Below are positions 62,738 through 64,000 of a DNA stretch of 64,000 nucleotides, piece after piece. The notes under the pieces were generated by a model. It made no database searches. It saw only the letters and a program-made list of their open reading frames with translations, and was not told where the DNA came from. The stretch is from Actinomadura rubteroloni. GTDB lineage: Bacteria; Actinomycetota; Actinomycetes; Streptosporangiales; Streptosporangiaceae. The translations under genes and the position numbers were made by a program. Each line of letters starts with the position of its first letter. Within the stretch, counting starts at the first letter, position 1. Where the stretch lies: the NCBI RefSeq assembly GCF_002911665.1, contig NZ_MTBP01000002.1:744001-808000 (forward strand), in the 5' to 3' direction.

Positions 62738-64000
62738 TCAGAGCGTGAAGTCGCGGTCCCCGAACGGTCCGATGACCGTCAGCGCGCCCGGACGCGTCAG
62801 GACGTCGCGGCCGACCTCTCGCACGTCGTCCAGCGTGACCGCGTCGATCTTGGCGAGCACCTCGTCGACCGGCAGCAGCGACTCGTACACCAGCTCGCTC
62901 TTGCCGATCCGGCTCATCCGCGACCCGCTGTCCTCCAGCCCGAGGACCATGCCGCCCCGGAGCTGGCCCTTGCCGCGCTCCAGCTCCTCCTCGGTCAGCG
63001 ACGTCTCGGCGACGCGCGCGACCTCGTCCCGGCAGATCGACAGAACCTCGTCGGCCTTGCCGGGCTGGCAGCCCGCGTACACGCCGAACAGGCCCGTGTC
63101 GGCGTACTGCGCGGTGTAGCTGTACACCGAGTACGCCAGGCCGCGCTTCTCGCGGACCTCCTGGAACAGCCGCGACGACATGCCGCCGCCGAGCGCCGCG
63201 TTGAGCACCCCGAGCGCGAACCGGCGGTCGTCGGTGCGGCACAGCCCCGCCGTGCCGAGGACGATGTGCGCCTGCTCGGTGTCCTTGTCCACGACCCGCA
63301 CGGTCGGCGCCGTCGGCACCGCGGGGCCGCCGATGCGCGGCTCGGCGGGCAGGTCGCCCTCCACGCCGGGCAGCTCGGCGAACGCCGTCGTCACCAGGCG
63401 CACCACCGCGTCGTGGTCCACGTTGCCCGCCGCCGCCACGACCAGCCGGGACGGGACGTAGTGCCGCCGGTAGTAGGCGTGGATCCGGTCCCGCGACAGC
63501 GCGTTGATCGAGTCGACCGTGCCGAGGATCGGGCGGCCGATCGGCACGTCCCCGAACAGCGCCGTGGAGAACTCGTCGTGGATGAGGTCGCCCGGGTCGT
63601 CGTCGCGCATGTGGATCTCTTCGAGGATCACGTTGCGCTCGGCCTCGACGTCCTCGGGACGGTTCAGCGACGCCGCCACCATGTCGCTGACGACGTCCAC
63701 CGCGATCGGCAGGTCGGCGTCCAGCACCCGCGCGTAGTAGCAGGTGTACTCCTTGGCGGTGAACGCGTTGAGGTCGCCGCCGACCGCGTCCAGCGCCGCC
63801 GAGATCTCCAGCGCCGACCGCCGCCGCGTGCCCTTGAACAGCACGTGTTCGAGGTAGTGGCTCGCGCCGGCGTCCTCGGGCGTCTCGTCGCGCGAGCCGA
63901 CCCCCGCCCAGATCCCGAACGACGCCGACCGGGTCGACGGGATCGCCTCGGTGATGATCCGCAGGCCGCCGGGCAGCACCGTGCGGCGGACCGCGCCGGA
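62738..64000 (-). CDS. M16-family zinc metallopeptidase (5' end outside window)
   Basis: The inverted zinc motif HxxEH is present as HYLEHVLFKGT, with the downstream Glu in NVILEEIHMRDDDPGD. The C-terminal domain with the R/Y pair appears as SRLFQEVREKRGLAYSVYS. The frame is open to the window edge (RRTVLPGGLRI precedes the GTG at 63979), and homologues start a few dozen residues earlier. Mycobacterial PepR/Rv2782c is the likely counterpart. It is predicted cytoplasmic. Confidence 0.93.
   Translation of the reverse strand, partial: SGAVRRTVLPGGLRIITEAIPSTRSASFGIWAGVGSRDETPEDAGASHYLEHVLFKGTRRRSALEISAALDAVGGDLNAFTAKEYTCYYARVLDADLPIAVDVVSDMVAASLNRPEDVEAERNVILEEIHMRDDDPGDLIHDEFSTALFGDVPIGRPILGTVDSINALSRDRIHAYYRRHYVPSRLVVAAAGNVDHDAVVRLVTTAFAELPGVEGDLPAEPRIGGPAVPTAPTVRVVDKDTEQAHIVLGTAGLCRTDDRRFALGVLNAALGGGMSSRLFQEVREKRGLAYSVYSYTAQYADTGLFGVYAGCQPGKADEVLSICRDEVARVAETSLTEEELERGKGQLRGGMVLGLEDSGSRMSRIGKSELVYESLLPVDEVLAKIDAVTLDDVREVGRDVLTRPGALTVIGPFGDRDFTL

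Overview
This window comes from a high-GC actinobacterium, most likely of the Streptosporangiales/Thermomonosporaceae (Actinomadura-like) type. That placement rests on gene content and gene order, not on a marker sequence. The minus strand carries a core set whose order is shared by Streptomyces and Mycobacterium. Read right to left it runs: M16 peptidase, small membrane protein, dapB, then dapA, rnj, ftsK, rodZ-like, rimO, pgsA, cinA, clgR, then recA-recX, then miaB, a LigB-like gene, miaA and dapF. The dapA, dapB and dapF genes imply diaminopimelate/lysine synthesis, and menA implies menaquinone respiration. No tRNA, rRNA, insertion sequence, prophage or CRISPR array was recognised.

Layout. 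1-1.8 kb: the end of a NarL-partner-type sensor kinase. 2-6.2 kb: dapF, miaA, a tiny Rv0909-like protein, a LigB-like gene and miaB. 6.4-9.9 kb: gluABCD glutamate importer, closed by a strong terminator. 10-13.1 kb: a flavin monooxygenase and an S9 peptidase homologue whose catalytic motifs are damaged. 13.1-13.6 kb: repeat-bearing convergent intergenic DNA. 13.6-16.6 kb: recX with a very long repeat-containing extension, and recA with a LexA box plus a RecA-NDp-type promoter. 16.8-19.3 kb: two ATP-grasp ligases flanking a small lipoprotein. 19.3-24.2 kb: DUF3046 gene and lhr helicase. 24.2-29.3 kb: furA-katG and a SecA2-like ATPase. 29.6-35.9 kb: a ROK regulator divergent from a sugar ABC importer with a NagZ-like GH3 hydrolase. 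36-37.8 kb: cysteine-free Rrf2 regulator, Nei-type glycosylase, Dps. 38-48.2 kb: the clgR-to-dapA core run. 48.4-61 kb: an accessory block set between dapA and dapB (GH18-like protein, EamA exporter/MocR pair, VOC/CGNR pair, GNAT, DHA2 exporter, menA, ung, a lone ModA-like protein, FtsH, SCO6745 family). 61-64 kb: transglutaminase-like gene, dapB, membrane protein and a truncated M16 peptidase.

Functional themes. DNA repair is prominent (recA, recX, lhr, nei, ung), and three of these genes carry the same promoter type, which suggests joint induction by DNA damage through a PafBC-like activator. Oxidative stress (furA-katG, dps) and proteostasis (clgR, ftsH, secA2) are also represented. Many genes have a TANNNT-like -10 hexamer only 5-9 nt before the start codon, which implies leaderless transcripts. 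The observations most worth following up are the lipoprotein/ATP-grasp cassette with its RGGFG tail, the PFxHL repeats in RecX, the apparent S9 pseudoenzyme, and the divergent EamA/MocR genes whose start codons overlap inside one palindrome.
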